Assembly: GCA_026874595.1 (NCBI GenBank)
Contig: CM049314.1
Span: 78,291,300-78,355,299 of the forward strand
Length of the DNA: 64,000 nucleotides
Direction: 5' to 3'
Source: Sipunculus nudus
Taxonomy: Eukaryota > Annelida > Sipuncula > Golfingiida > Sipunculidae
Part shown: positions 39,591 to 51,434 of the stretch, in pieces
Layout: every line of letters starts with the position of its first letter
How positions within the stretch are numbered: the stretch's first letter is position 1
Program-made: the position numbers and the translations under genes
The notes under the pieces: generated by a model
Databases searched by the model: none
Told to the model about the DNA's origin: nothing
Seen by the model: only the letters and a program-made list of their open reading frames with translations

Positions 39591-40202
39591 AGAGCTGTTG
39601 AAAAATAATTCAGATTATTGCGATGCAAATAGCAGGAACGGTCAGATAATCACTTTTTATTGATTATCCACTATAATTTCTATACATGACATGCATATAT
39701 CATTTTACTCTTTTCATCTGATAGTGCCAACATATCATAATGTAACAGGCCGACCATAGCTTACTGGAAAATTGCTACAGTTCTCACTTTCAGTTTATAT
39801 TTAGCAGCAAGCTCAAAACCCCGATATAATAACACACATATACCCTTCGTATAGTTCCATGCAATCTTTTCTCGGTCACATATAGTAAATGGCTTTGTAT
39901 TACAGAATGCTAGTACACTATTATTGTGACTGACACTTACCTTATTCTGCAACTCATTTTTTTGTCCTTCCGTAGGTTGTTTCTGGACTTCGGGAGAAAG
40001 AATTTGGATGGGTCCATGGTTCTGGGGCAGAAACAGGAAACCTTTAAGGTTCTCAAAATTGCACCAAAGCGCAGATGTGATCATGAACGGTCGTTTGTTT
40101 CTCAAGCACGATGATTTGTTCTGGTATGCTGCCTCACCATACAAACATTGTCATTCTATATGTGAAAAACATGTCTCTCGAGCAATAAAAAAATCATCGT
40201 AA
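37414..40202 (+). CDS. secreted WxxW-linker-CTLD lectin-like protein, intact copy
   Basis: Four exons, all junctions phase 1: 37414-37498, 37997-38827, 39292-39486, 39976-40202, predicting 445 residues. Residues 1-22 are a signal peptide (MNTFVLVCFFFIYHHGES). Residues 29-73 are a cysteine module with IEWSRWSKCC, MCRSG and QVECR, resembling a short thrombospondin-type-1 or mucin WxxW domain without fitting either fully. Residues 74-305 are a polar linker rich in Asn, Thr, Pro, Glu and Lys with several N-x-S/T sites, probably disordered. Residues 306-445 form one CTLD: QCPRGF, SCY, LVRIESDKENNHL (exon 3), then CFWTSGERIWMGPWFWG and HCHSICEKH (exon 4). No EPN/QPD or WND sugar-binding motif is visible, so calcium-dependent sugar binding is doubtful. 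The start is chosen for its signal peptide and the conserved donor TTGG|GTAGGT. Likely extracellular; ligand unknown. Confidence 0.78.
39511..39588. repeat. (TA)n microsatellite
   Basis: Intronic TA tract about 25 bp after the CTLD 5' exon donor, in the same place as the tract at 18544. Confidence 0.95.
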
Positions 40203-40229
40203 ACTCAATATATCGGTACTCTTCCTCAC

Positions 40230-40231
<2 letters not shown>

Positions 40232-40290
<59 letters not shown>
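40232..40290. repeat. (TA)n microsatellite
   Basis: TA tract 30 bp after the lectin stop codon, at the right end of the segmental duplication. The left copy has only a short ATATATATAG here. Confidence 0.95.
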
Positions 40291-40293
<3 letters not shown>

Positions 40294-43200
40294 GAGGAAA
40301 TCACTTATCGCGTAAATTATACCTTAGTGAAAAAGACGCCTCAAGTACACATGTGAACGGTAATAAGTAATCTAGCGTCATTGGCATTTTATATATGTTA
40401 TTTAGGCGACAACACTTGCACATGTGTCAGTCGAAAGAAAAAACCTTGATATTATAAATCATAACATTTGTGATGTAACCTACAAATCACATATGTTTAT
40501 TTGAAATAATTTCAGATTTTCCATATTATCTGGCTATAGGGGACAAGCGTTTCTGTTAATAATCGCAGGTTTTCGTCAGATTCTTAAGATGTAGCGCGCA
40601 TATAAAATAGTTTATGTATGTGTGTGTGGGGGGGGGGTTGAGATAACAAACCTGTGTTTGTAAATTCTATCGTACAGACTTACATCCATTACTCAATTTT
40701 GAGCTTTGGAATATATTTCTTTGCTTACGTCAGGTGTACCCTATTCAGTTCGCTCTCCGAGTTTTAGATAGGAGCTTGCCTTATGATGGCTTAACGAAGG
40801 AAGGACCTAACTCACCAGATTTTCTTCGAATCATCTGTTTGGTTATTTTTCTTTCAGCACAGTTTCTCATTATGGATGGTGTTTGGCCAGTAAATATCAC
40901 GGATTCCCGGCTTGGGTAGTTAAGAATTCACAACTGATTTAAATCCCTTGAAATGAAGATACATTTCCAGAATCACATTGGTTGCATATTTCACTTACCA
41001 AGTATGAAAGTTTGACAACTTCATCGAAACATTTATATCAGTCGTATGGTTTCTAGTTTCATTTGTCCTCTTATCTTTCATTCCTATTTTTGCTTACACG
41101 GATTATTAAAGTGCTGCATTTTACCCCAGTTTGTCCATGTGGCAGTGTGGCTATATTATTTGCTTAGTCTAAATCTTCAGAGTCTATCTTGTCAGTTGTA
41201 ATCTGTTTCTTTCTTTGGCAGTAGTGCTTACAATATGGAACTCCTTCCTGTAACACCATCTTAAATGTGCAAGTGCGACGTTCTGCCACCCCCTGAGGTT
41301 TTAGTGATTGATGTAAACAGAAGAGGATGCTAATTGATGACTTATGAATCACAACTTCATGCAATTTATATCTAAATCATTTTTAAAGCTCGGTTTAGAA
41401 TTCGACGTGATATTCGTGTTCGTGTCACACAATTACCAAGGCCCCTCGTGCTAGTCACGATTAGCCCCATCATGTGTCTGTTCAGGAAACTACTACACCA
41501 CTTCCCAGAAGTTCGACTGGTACACCCTGCAATTAAACACGGTTTACCAATCTACCTAGAAGTCCATAATTTTGGGTCTGAAATGGTGTGGTTCTAAACA
41601 GATCGCCATAATATAGTGAGTTACCAGTAGGAACATAAATGGACAAAGTAAACAAGTATGTCTCACGCCAGTTTACATTAAAACTTTCCTGGATATAATT
41701 TTGCATATCATTAAGGAGTGTCATGTAATAAAGTAATTTTGGTTTAGTTACCCATATGGTCTTATTCATTTTTATGAGTCCCGTTTGTCGGCACCGCCAG
41801 AAGCCTATTCATGACAATGATTTTTACACATACAATAAGGTGAATATTCCAAGATGTTTCGTAGTACCAGTGTGGTTTTTACAAGACCTATCTTGACTTA
41901 ACACTGCTTGATTATCCCTGAATTAAGAGTCAACGTCTCTTTTCATCTTTTCTAGAAATATTCTACTCAAAACTTCAGCGAGGGTGGAAAGTCTTAATAT
42001 TCCTCTTTAATCCTTGCATTATTTAAGGTCTTCTTTCTTCAGAAGCTCTACAATGAATCCACTTTATCCATGATTTGGTTTCTTATCAAACCGATAAAAT
42101 AACAGAATTCCAGTTGACGTTTGTAAAGCTGCTATTGTCGTTTTGCTGATATATTAATGCATTCTGATAAAGGCAAAATATCAATAATGCTAATGAGAAA
42201 TAAATAAATACGTCTTATGATATTTGAGGTTAGTGTGATATTAATCACAATGAATATGTTATAAAGTTCGACGAATTAAAAAAAAGTAAACAAGAAGAAT
42301 GGTTGTATTATTAAACGACCAGCATCAGAAATTTCATGACCGATATTTACTCATAGATGACAAAATTTTCATGGGTATATATCATACAAGGTTACATGAT
42401 TCCACTTCTCTGGCTAATTTTACAAAATTTAATAGCGTGTATGTAGCCTTAAATAAACTAGTAATTTTGTGGGAGGATACACTAACTCAAATTTCAAGAT
42501 ATGCACTATGGCCGATTATATGTAACAGCTAAACCTATGTTTATTAGAAACAATGTTTACTGTTGTTCATGTGTATTAGATACGTTATAATGCAAACTGA
42601 AGTTGTATAAGTCAGAGGGGTGTCATATATCTATTTCTTCGTTATACCTCTGTGAATAAAATATTACTCCATTTGTTTTACATGCGAGTCGATAAAATAT
42701 TAATTGTGACCATGGCCGATAAAACCTTACAATAATGGTAGCCAGAATAAACATACTGTCAGTGAGATTAAGGTCCGCTGTTCGACCCACAATAGTGCCT
42801 TCGAATAACAATCGGAAACTTATATTATTCATTATACCAGTTGCATACAATGCCAAGCCTTATCAGGAGAAAAAGAAATCTTCGTTATATTGCTGTAGCA
42901 TCTGCTTTGGGGCATAAACAGGTATGGATATGCCTCCATATAATATTACTTAAGCATAATGTCTCAGCTTATTGTGAGATATTCTCGTGTATTATTATTA
43001 CGCTTGTATTGCATTGAGAGCAACTGACGTACGATCAACCGAAAGGGATAGGCTTTTAACCGCTAGCTTTATGAGGAACGTCTGGTGCCAGTGCGACACC
43101 CTGGGCATTTCTACCCAGTTCATACACATATTATACTCTGTTAGGTAAGGGCTGTATATTGAAGGGATCTACAAGAATAGACCACTCTTCTGTCTTTTAA

Positions 43201-44594
43201 TTTTCATTGTCAAATATGTCAGTCACAACATTACATCGTGTTCATTCAATGTTTATTGTTAATGTTCAAAAGGTCTGTCAAAGCAGCACATTATGTTCTG
43301 TACACTTTTTTATCATTGTTCCATATTTCGGTTAAAACTGACATTATGTTGTTTCAACTATTGTCTGATATGTCAGGCAAAACAGAACATAATGTTTCAA
43401 TTTTTAATATCAATTTTCAATATGTGATCCATAACAAGATATTTAGTCTCCTTAGTTCTTACATTTCCTGAGGAACATAATATGAATGACACAGAATAAG
43501 GGATTGCGACTCACATTATACAGTGTAAATGTAAGTACGTCTTGCTCATATCATTTTAACCTTGGCATTCATATGATGAAACGCAATTACGTTTAATCAT
43601 TATGGTAAATGAAATGGTCATAAAATCTTCATTCTTGAATTTATAATTTCTAAGCTTTTTATATGTATACTGATTTGTTCTGATATTGTTGCTATAAGTC
43701 AATTAACTATAAAAAGTACCCCCAAAAATATTTTTTTTCTGTGGCAGATATCCTGGTGTCTCAGCCTGTGTATTATATGAGAAAATTAGACACCATGATG
43801 AAGAATATATCTTAGAATATATTATGTATATTGTGGATATGTGTTTCATCCATTTTGATGTTGCAGTAGACTAAAGACCTAAGTCTTCATCAGACAAGAC
43901 TTAACCTTCTCAAATCCCTATCAAAGAATGGGCAACCACTAGGGAGAGAGTATCGCAACATTAAACGAAAGGAATAACTAAAACCGGACAAAAACTTTAA
44001 GGAGTCAGAGAAACACCATCCAAAAATTTACAACGCACTGCTTTTGGAGGGGGACACACTGTGAAACCGGAAATTTTCTCGATCATTTTTCTATTAATCA
44101 GTTATGAATACGGTATGAAAGAATATGAAGTTATAAAAGGACATGACTTTATGATAAAAACTATCAACGTAGTAGAACGACCAACAGTTTTGAAATATTT
44201 TTACTGCCTTCGGAAAAATTCATGTCTTAACAATTTGCTTACTTCGAAAATAAATGGCATTATACGAACTCAGGAAAATTTGAAAATATATGATTCATGA
44301 AGTTCTTCAGATTAATACAATGAATGAAACTTGCTAGAGTTCACAAACAAAGTCAGTTAAGTCCGAGTTTATTAGTTACTGAGTTACTCTGAGTAGTTAC
44401 TAACTACAGTTTTCGCGCATAGTATGTGGGACCTCCACACAGCGCCAATTTCTGTTAAAGTTTGTGTTAACATTACCAGCTGGATCAATCCCCCATTGTC
44501 AGTGTGGACTATGGTTGATGCAATAATGTTCTGTTGAGACAGGAATATTCGAGTAAAACCCACTGACTTGCTGATCTTTTTTTAATAGGAATCA
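40291..44594. other. 4.3 kb with no recognised gene
   Basis: AT-rich. Open frames at 40734-40919, 41533-41769 (minus) and 42299-42532 have no recognisable domain. The one at 40734 ends in a hydrophobic stretch (ICLVIFLSAQFLI) before CTTGGGTAGTTAAG, which loosely resembles the family's signal-peptide donor, but its phase (2) does not fit. A weak inverted repeat (ACATTATGTTCTGT / ACAGAACATAATGT) lies near 43290 and 43385. Confidence 0.5.
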
Positions 44595-45705
44595 AAATTG
44601 CTTAATTGCTGGCAATTTGTGGGATGGGGACGGCTGTTACAGGAAGGATGACAAAGTTGAAACAAAGTTGCGAAATTGCTAGGAAATTGCTAGCAATTTG
44701 CGTGATGGCGACGGCTGTTACGGGGAAGGGCTCAAAGTTGCGATATTTCCAGCAAATTGCTAGCAATTTGCTGGATAGAACGGCTGTTACGGGAAGGATG
44801 TCAAAGTTGCTAAAGGGGTCAACGTTGCGATATTTCAAGCAAATTGCTATCAGTTTGCTGGATTGGGGCGGCTGTTACGGAGAAGGGGTCAAAGTTGCTA
44901 AATTGCTAGCAATTTGCGTGATGGGGACTGCTGTTACGGGGATGTTTTCAAAGCTGCTAAATTGCTAGTAATTTGCGTGATGGGGACTTCTGTTACGGGG
45001 CGGTCCATATTTGCTAAATTGCTAGCAAACTAGCAATTTGCGTGAGGGCGACGGCTGTTACAGGGAAGGGGTCAAAGTTGCGATATTTCCAGCTGTTGCG
45101 ATATTTCCAGCTGGAACAGCTGTTACGGGGAGGATGTCAAAATTGCTAAATTGCTAGCAATTTGCGTGATGGGGACGGCTGTAACACGGTGGGTGTCAAA
45201 GTTGCGAAATTGCTAGCATATTGCTAGCAATTTGCTGGATGGGGACGGCTGTTACGTGGAAGGGATCAACGTTGCGATATTACAAGCAAATTGCTATCAA
45301 TTTGCTGGATGGGGGCGGCTCTTACGGGGAGGATGTCTAAGTTGCTTAATTGCAAGCAATGTTCGTGATGGGGACGGCTGTTACACGGTGGGTGTCAAAG
45401 TTGCGAAATTGCTAGCAAATTGCATGATGGGGACTGCTGTTACGGGGCGGGTCCATAGTTGCTAAATTGCTAGCAAATTGTTAGCAATCTGCGTGATGGG
45501 GACGGCAATTTACGGGGAGGGTCCACAGGTGCTAAATTGCTAGCAATTTGCTAGCAATTTGCGTGAAGGGGACGGAGGTAATGGGGAGGGTGTCAAAGTT
45601 GCTGAATTGCGAGCAATGTGCTGGCAATTTGCGTTATGGGGACGGCTGTTATTGGGAGGATGTCAAAGTTGCGAAATTGCTAGCAAATTGCTAGCAAATT
45701 TGCAA
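44595..45705. repeat. minisatellite with TTGCTAGCAA palindromic core
   Basis: Tandem units of variable length (about 59-90 bp by spacing of GGCTGTTAC), each combining TTGCTAGCAATTTGCGTGA, TGGGGACGGCTGTTACGG and GTCAAAGTTG. The palindrome TTGCTAGCAA is often doubled. The array stops abruptly at about 45705, where an L1 fragment begins. Confidence 0.92.
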
Positions 45706-48700
45706 TAATTGAGTATAGCAAGTTTTGCAGTGAGGATTAAAACTTTGCAAGACACTCAGGCGAGTTTGCTAGACACTGTATATATTAATTCCCAAGGACC
45801 AGAAAGGGGTCCTTCTTACTGGAAAGTTAACAACTCACTCTTAAAAGATAATGAATACATTAAACGAGTAAAAGGTATACTTTTTTCATACTCATCAGGA
45901 TCAAAACAAACAGTATAATAACCCGCAGATTAGATGGGAAATGTGTAAAGTAGAAATTAAATCTTTTGGTGCAGGCTATAGTAAATCTAAAACAAAATCT
46001 AAAAAAACTTCATGAAAATATAATCAATTCACGACTAAAGGAGCTTGAAACAAGCTTAGTGAATAAGCGATCAGATAATAGATGAAAAATTAGCAAATGC
46101 ACGTAAACAATTCGATTTAATAGCACTAAATAAAGCAAGAGGAGCCTTTACGCGCTCGAGGTTTAAATGGATGGAAGAAGGGGAACGTAACACAAAATAC
46201 TTTCTGGGCTTAGAAAAAAGTAGAGGTATATCAAAATGTATACAAAAAAATTAGATTAAAAGACGAAAAAGTCGTCAGAACACAGAAAGAAATTTTAAAA
46301 TGTCAACAAAACTATTATATAAACTTATATAAAAATAAAAATACAGATTGAAAATTGCTTCAAGCCTTTATACAAGATATAGAACCGCCACAGTTGAGTA
46401 ACGAAGATAAAATGATTTGTGAAGGATTAATAACGAATGAGGAAGCTACAAAAGCTGTTAGAGAAATGCAAAACGGTTCTAGCCCAGGATTAGACGGTCA
46501 AACTACAGAATTTTTCAAATTCTTCTTGACCGATTTATCTGAATTATTAATTGATTCATTAATATTGCATAAAGGAAAAAATTTAGAAAGGGACAATCTA
46601 GATAATTATAGACCTATCACTGTTAGTAACACAGATTATAAGATACTCGCTAAGACACTTGCCATTATATTACAAAAATAATTAAATCTGTGATCAATAC
46701 AGACCAAGCTGGTTTTATGAAAGACCGAAATATAGCTAACATCATCAGACTAATTAGTGATGTCACAACATACACACACAAAACAAAAACAAATGTGGCC
46801 ATTTTAGCACTCGATTTCAGGAAAGCTTTTGACACTTTATCCCAAAATTATTTGATTGAAACATTCCGACTATTTGTTTTTTTGAGAAAATTTTGTAAAA
46901 TGGTTAGAAATTGTTAACAATGACACAAAAAAACTGTATTCAGTACAACGGGTGGTTAAGTCAATGGATTCCTTTACAATGTGGTGTCAGGCAACGCTGT
47001 CCATTATCGCACTTGACCTTCGTAGTCGCAGTGGAACTGCTGTCGTGTAAAATAAGACAATCTAAAAATATTAAAGGTATTCAGCTCCACATGAAAAGTT
47101 ATGATCGTAACGTCTTGAAAATTGTCCAATACGCGGACGACACAACGCTTTTCTTGAATGATAAAAAGGACATCTTGAACGCCCTAAAAATTATTGATAA
47201 ATTTTCCGGACTATAACTAAATAAAGCCAAAACTGAAGGTCTATGGTTGGGAGGTGCAGAATGTAATAAAGAAAATGAGATAGACGAAATCAGTTGGAAA
47301 AACTCAACATCAAGTATAATAAAAATTCTGGGAATTTGGTTCAGCAATTTACGGTCAGGATCTGATATACAAGAGAATTGGGAAACTAAAGCAGAGAAAA
47401 TCAAAGATATCTATCAAAGATGGAGTCGAAGAAATCTATCAATTGTCGGAAAAATTCTTGTAGTCAATACTTTTATCATTTCGAAATATAGCTATGATAC
47501 AAGCATTATACGCTCCAGATTCGTACATTAAAGATTTGAATATAATTATTTATAAGTTTATATGGCAAAAACAATTCAACAACCGAAAAACTATTGAAAA
47601 AGTAAAAAAAAAAAACACTCGTTGCTAAATATGAGGCAGGGGGTCTTAATCGAATAGATATCGCCACTATGCAAATGCTCTACATATAAACTTAATATCA
47701 AAACTCAGCACAGATACAACAGAAACATGGAAAAATTTAGCCCCTTCTCATACAGCAAATTAGGAAAAAAACCTTAGTGTATTTGAAAGCAATATAAGGA
47801 TGGAAGACTTTAAGGGACTGGACCTAATTGAATATCCCTTTATTTTAAGAAAATGGTTACATTCAAATAAAATTAATGAAAAAAAAATGCTCTCCAGTAC
47901 TATGTAATATCAAACATTTGGTGTATAATAAGAGAATACTATTTTTTCATAACTGGATTAATTCTGGTATTGTATATATACAGGATATTTTAAAAGATAA
48001 TGGTGAAATAGTATCTTTAGATCATATTATAAAGTTGATTAAAACTGTATGTCCTGCCGCAATAAGGTTCCAGTATATGTTGGTGACTATAGTGCTGCGC
48101 ACATTCATCAAATCCAGAGAACATATGATGACTAAAGATAGGAACATTTACTTTGATGGAAAGCCACTACAAGACTGGAAAATAAAATCACTGCGACTTA
48201 CATTACCAAATGAAAAAACTGAACGGCCAATTAACGAATTTTTCTGGCAAAGAAAATACCCCTCACATTTAGTTAACAGTAATACATGGACAATTGCTGG
48301 ACAATGTACCGGCGTAGTGAGACTAAAAACGCTACAGTGAAAGATAATGCACAACATATATCCGACAAAAATTCTGTTGGATAAGATGAAAATAGTGGAT
48401 AATAACAGATGCACTCAATGTGGAGAAGTCGAATATGTTGAACATTTCTTTTTTTCATGCTATGAACTAAGACTATTTTGGGATAAAGTTGAAAGAGACC
48501 TTCGATGCAAAATAGGAAAATTTATAAAATTACAAGAATCTCATGTAATGCTTGGTTACCAAGGAGACTATTCTAGAACAAATATTTTAATTATAAACCT
48601 TTATATTTTGATAGCAAAAATGTTTTTAAGTAAATACAAGTATGTCGGGAAAAAAAGCATAGACTTTATATGGGAAAGCGAGCTACGACTAAGAGAAACC

Positions 48701-48747
48701 CACCCCATTTCAGCTGCCGATGGGACACAGGGTGACTTGTAAAAGCA
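45706..48747 (+). mobile_element. L1/Tx1-like LINE, second subfamily, 5' truncated and degenerate
   Basis: Begins mid-ORF2 after the endonuclease: RGPSYWKVNNSLLKDNEYI (45800), WMEEGERNTKYFLGLEKS (46170), reverse transcriptase LDNYRPITVSNTDYKIL, DQAGFMKDRN, ALDFRKAFDTL, IPLQCGVRQRCPLSHLTF, VQYADDTTLF (46355-47216), then KILGIWFSNL and RWSRRNLSIVGKILVV (47247-47531). The C-terminal part ends with CTQCGEVEYVEHFFFSC, a C-x2-C...H...C cluster, at 48410-48460. At least eight frame breaks or stops occur, and the palm region has an internal loss between LIDSLILHKG and NLERDNLDNY. It is dead. Its sequence differs clearly from the element at 22247, so it belongs to another subfamily. Confidence 0.88.
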
Positions 48748-48801
48748 GTGGATCATTCAATTAAAAAATACTTCATATCTGAGAGGCTTAGACTACTCAG
48801 T

Positions 48802-49314
48802 ATGATGAGTTTAGCAGGAACTATACTCATATATAGACTCATCATGGCCTACATTGGTAGTGCCACCGATTCCAGTCTATACAAATCTGCCTTAGGGGGG
48901 CCTAAACGTCTTGTAGCTGTATTTCTGAAGAGACGTGTACCATTAACCGAAGTAAGTCTGTTTAGAATTCTCACGTATTAACATTAATGTGCCACACAAT
49001 ATGTAATGTGTACTCATGTGTACATTAGTAGACGTTTTAATTTACTGTGATATGTGCTATTAGTACACAGCATATATGACAGTATCAACTGCAGCCTGTG
49101 GTATCAAGGTCACATTCTTATTAAAAAAAAGTTTTATAGATACTGATGCTTCAACAGGAAGATACCGACAGTTCCCCGCCTATATGGTTCTTTAAACACA
49201 TCCAAAGGCCTTTCGCGAAAACAACATCTATTAATGACAAAAAGAATACCCCAGATCACCTGCAAACATCCTTTCTTAAAATGGAAGCAAGAACTGTCAA
49301 CAGGGGTATCAAAG
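48802..49314 (+). other. candidate pair of short coding exons (signal-peptide-like)
   Basis: A possible first exon 48802-48951 starts MMSLAGTILIYRLIMAYIGSA, signal-peptide-like, and ends at a phase-0 GAA|GTAAGT donor. A possible second exon 49140-49314 follows a TTTTATAG acceptor in the same frame (ILMLQQEDTDSS...) and ends at a phase-1 AAAG|GTATGT donor, which would join in frame with the WxxW exon at 51435. The phases fit and the composition is linker-like, but no paralogue in the window has this two-exon arrangement. It could be chance. Confidence 0.25.
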
Positions 49315-51434
49315 GTATGTGCATTTCATCAAAAAGCCTTCTATTAATGAATAATGAATAATGGATACGACATAAGAAGCGGTGTCATGAAAGATTCCAG
49401 TGATAAGCAATACTTTGATTGGCGCTGTGCTGTCACTAGATAACATTGCAATCTGTAGGCTTTTCCTGGACCTACACCTACTAAACAGGGAGGTGCTGAT
49501 ATATATAATTGTAAACATTGTACCGTCAGCTGATGCGCTCCACATGACACTCTGCTAGTTTATTTAAACATACTGATTTACCATATATAAGAATTACGTG
49601 TCCTTTCCTAATGTATGTATTCTTTGAAGATAAACATTGTGAAATGTGTTCTTTTCTGATTTGTTTCAATCATTTAATAATAGCACCTGGAACATACGTT
49701 TTGTCAACACAAGTAAAGTCCATAACATAAGTATATAATAGATTGAGATATTGATTTTTTGCATACACTTCCTATGCTGGGTACCGGCCACACATCGTCC
49801 TAAATGAGTCTTATATTCAGTTATATGTTTCGGTTAATATTTTTCAATATTTAATCTCAAATGGCCTTTTTTTCCCCAATAAACCTGTACTAAGCCCTAC
49901 CCGTGAGCCTTTCTTGGGTATCAGTTGTTACTCTTGCTGATTTAGTGGATATCAGTCGTTAATCCTTAATTTAGTTTGTTATACTGGAGGAATGGTAAAA
50001 GAAAGGGAGTAGGGGAAAGAAAAATTGACCTTTGACCCTTACCATCTGAATCCTTTCCTTGCTAAACTACTTTAACTTGAGACGATAAGAATCTCTATTA
50101 TATTATTTCTTGTATAGACACACTAAACAGCAGGCATCGACGTACCCCTTGGATCCAAACCTGCCTCTTTATCTATTATTTGTTGAATATTTTCCCATTA
50201 GTTTCGAGTTTAAAATTTAAATTAAAGTTGAAGTATTGTGGTTTCCAATATTTTTTATTTCTTGTTTCCTAACGATTTGAGTTTGAGATCAAAACCATTA
50301 TCATACCTTGTGAAGCATGGAACTTTGGATGATGGAATATTTTTGTTAGAAAATGGACCATATTTGGTATCACGCGGGCTTTCATGCTTTCGAAAAACAA
50401 GTAAATGCAAATCCAAACTGATAATCTTTATACAATACAACCCATTTTCATAAACTAAAATCTAATGAAACAAATTAAAATATTCTATGTTTGTTTGTAT
50501 GGATTTATGTATGATTATGTGAACTTGTAAACTGTAGGGACCGGGATGAATTTAGTCCAGCTGTTGAAGATTCCTGAATTGCACATGTCGTATTTTAGGG
50601 TTATGTGCGTCTATGGCCGAAAAGAAACACAGCACATCAGTACTTGTTTGATAGGGCATATCATCCCCTGACGTTCCGGTGTTGTTTTGTATCGTATTAT
50701 GTATTGTCGCAGGGAGATATAGCTCATTTGAATTATATACATATCTGCATTTTCTAAACTGAAATGTACACAATATATACCTTTGTTCATATAAAATACC
50801 TGCTATTTCGTCTCATGTTTGTTTTCAGAGACATTAAACACTTTCCTTATATTTTCATTTTAAATTGAAAGCCACCTTGGATAAAATAAAAATGCATTGC
50901 AAAAAGGGACAACTGCATTTTATTTCAACCATCAGCGGCGGGCGGATTTTCTCCATTCAGTCGAAGAAATGGACTTATATTCCATGTCAACATATAGGTT
51001 TGTTAGACGTCGTCACTGCTCGAGTGTGAATGAAATGATTATGCATTTAAATTTCTCTTGCATGTTTACACATTTTATCCTGCGACAGACAGTCAGGTGG
51101 ACGAGAAGCTTCAGATCAGCTATAGATAAGAATACCTAAAAGACATAATATATGCCCCCAAACTTACCTGAAAGACATAATACATGCTGCCGCACTTGTT
51201 GTTTCTTATCTAATGGGACCATCCGAAGTCAAACCTGATCATTTTTATGTTGCCCTGTTTTTTAAAACCTTTACTCTCATAAATTATTTTATTGTCGGAT
51301 AATATTAATTTCAATATTTATCTACTAAAGTGCAAAAACAAATTTCCTACAAATACGAATAATAACAAAAAAAAAATTTCATTATAAAATATTGCTAAAG
51401 AAAAAGAAAATGATATTAACGGATTCAGTTGTAG
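49315..51434. other. no gene recognised
   Basis: AT-rich non-coding sequence between the candidate exons and the WxxW pseudo-exon. No domain seen on either strand. Confidence 0.5.

Larger units (their letters stand above)
32832..40232 (+). repeat. segmental duplication, right copy
   Basis: Direct copy of 9999-19575. It starts inside the last intron of the pseudogene at 29838 and ends just after the stop of the gene at 37414. It is shorter than the left copy because of a contracted 35-bp array and missing inserts. It carries the intact lectin gene. Confidence 0.92.

Noticed and set aside
40734-40919. Signal-peptide exon of a further lectin copy
   Set aside because: The hydrophobic stretch and TTGGGTAG end are suggestive, but the donor phase does not fit the family, and the frame that would fit is broken by TAA.
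43285-43400. Inverted repeat near 43.3 kb as a mobile element
   Set aside because: The arms are only about 14 bp with no target duplication; this could be chance in AT-rich DNA.
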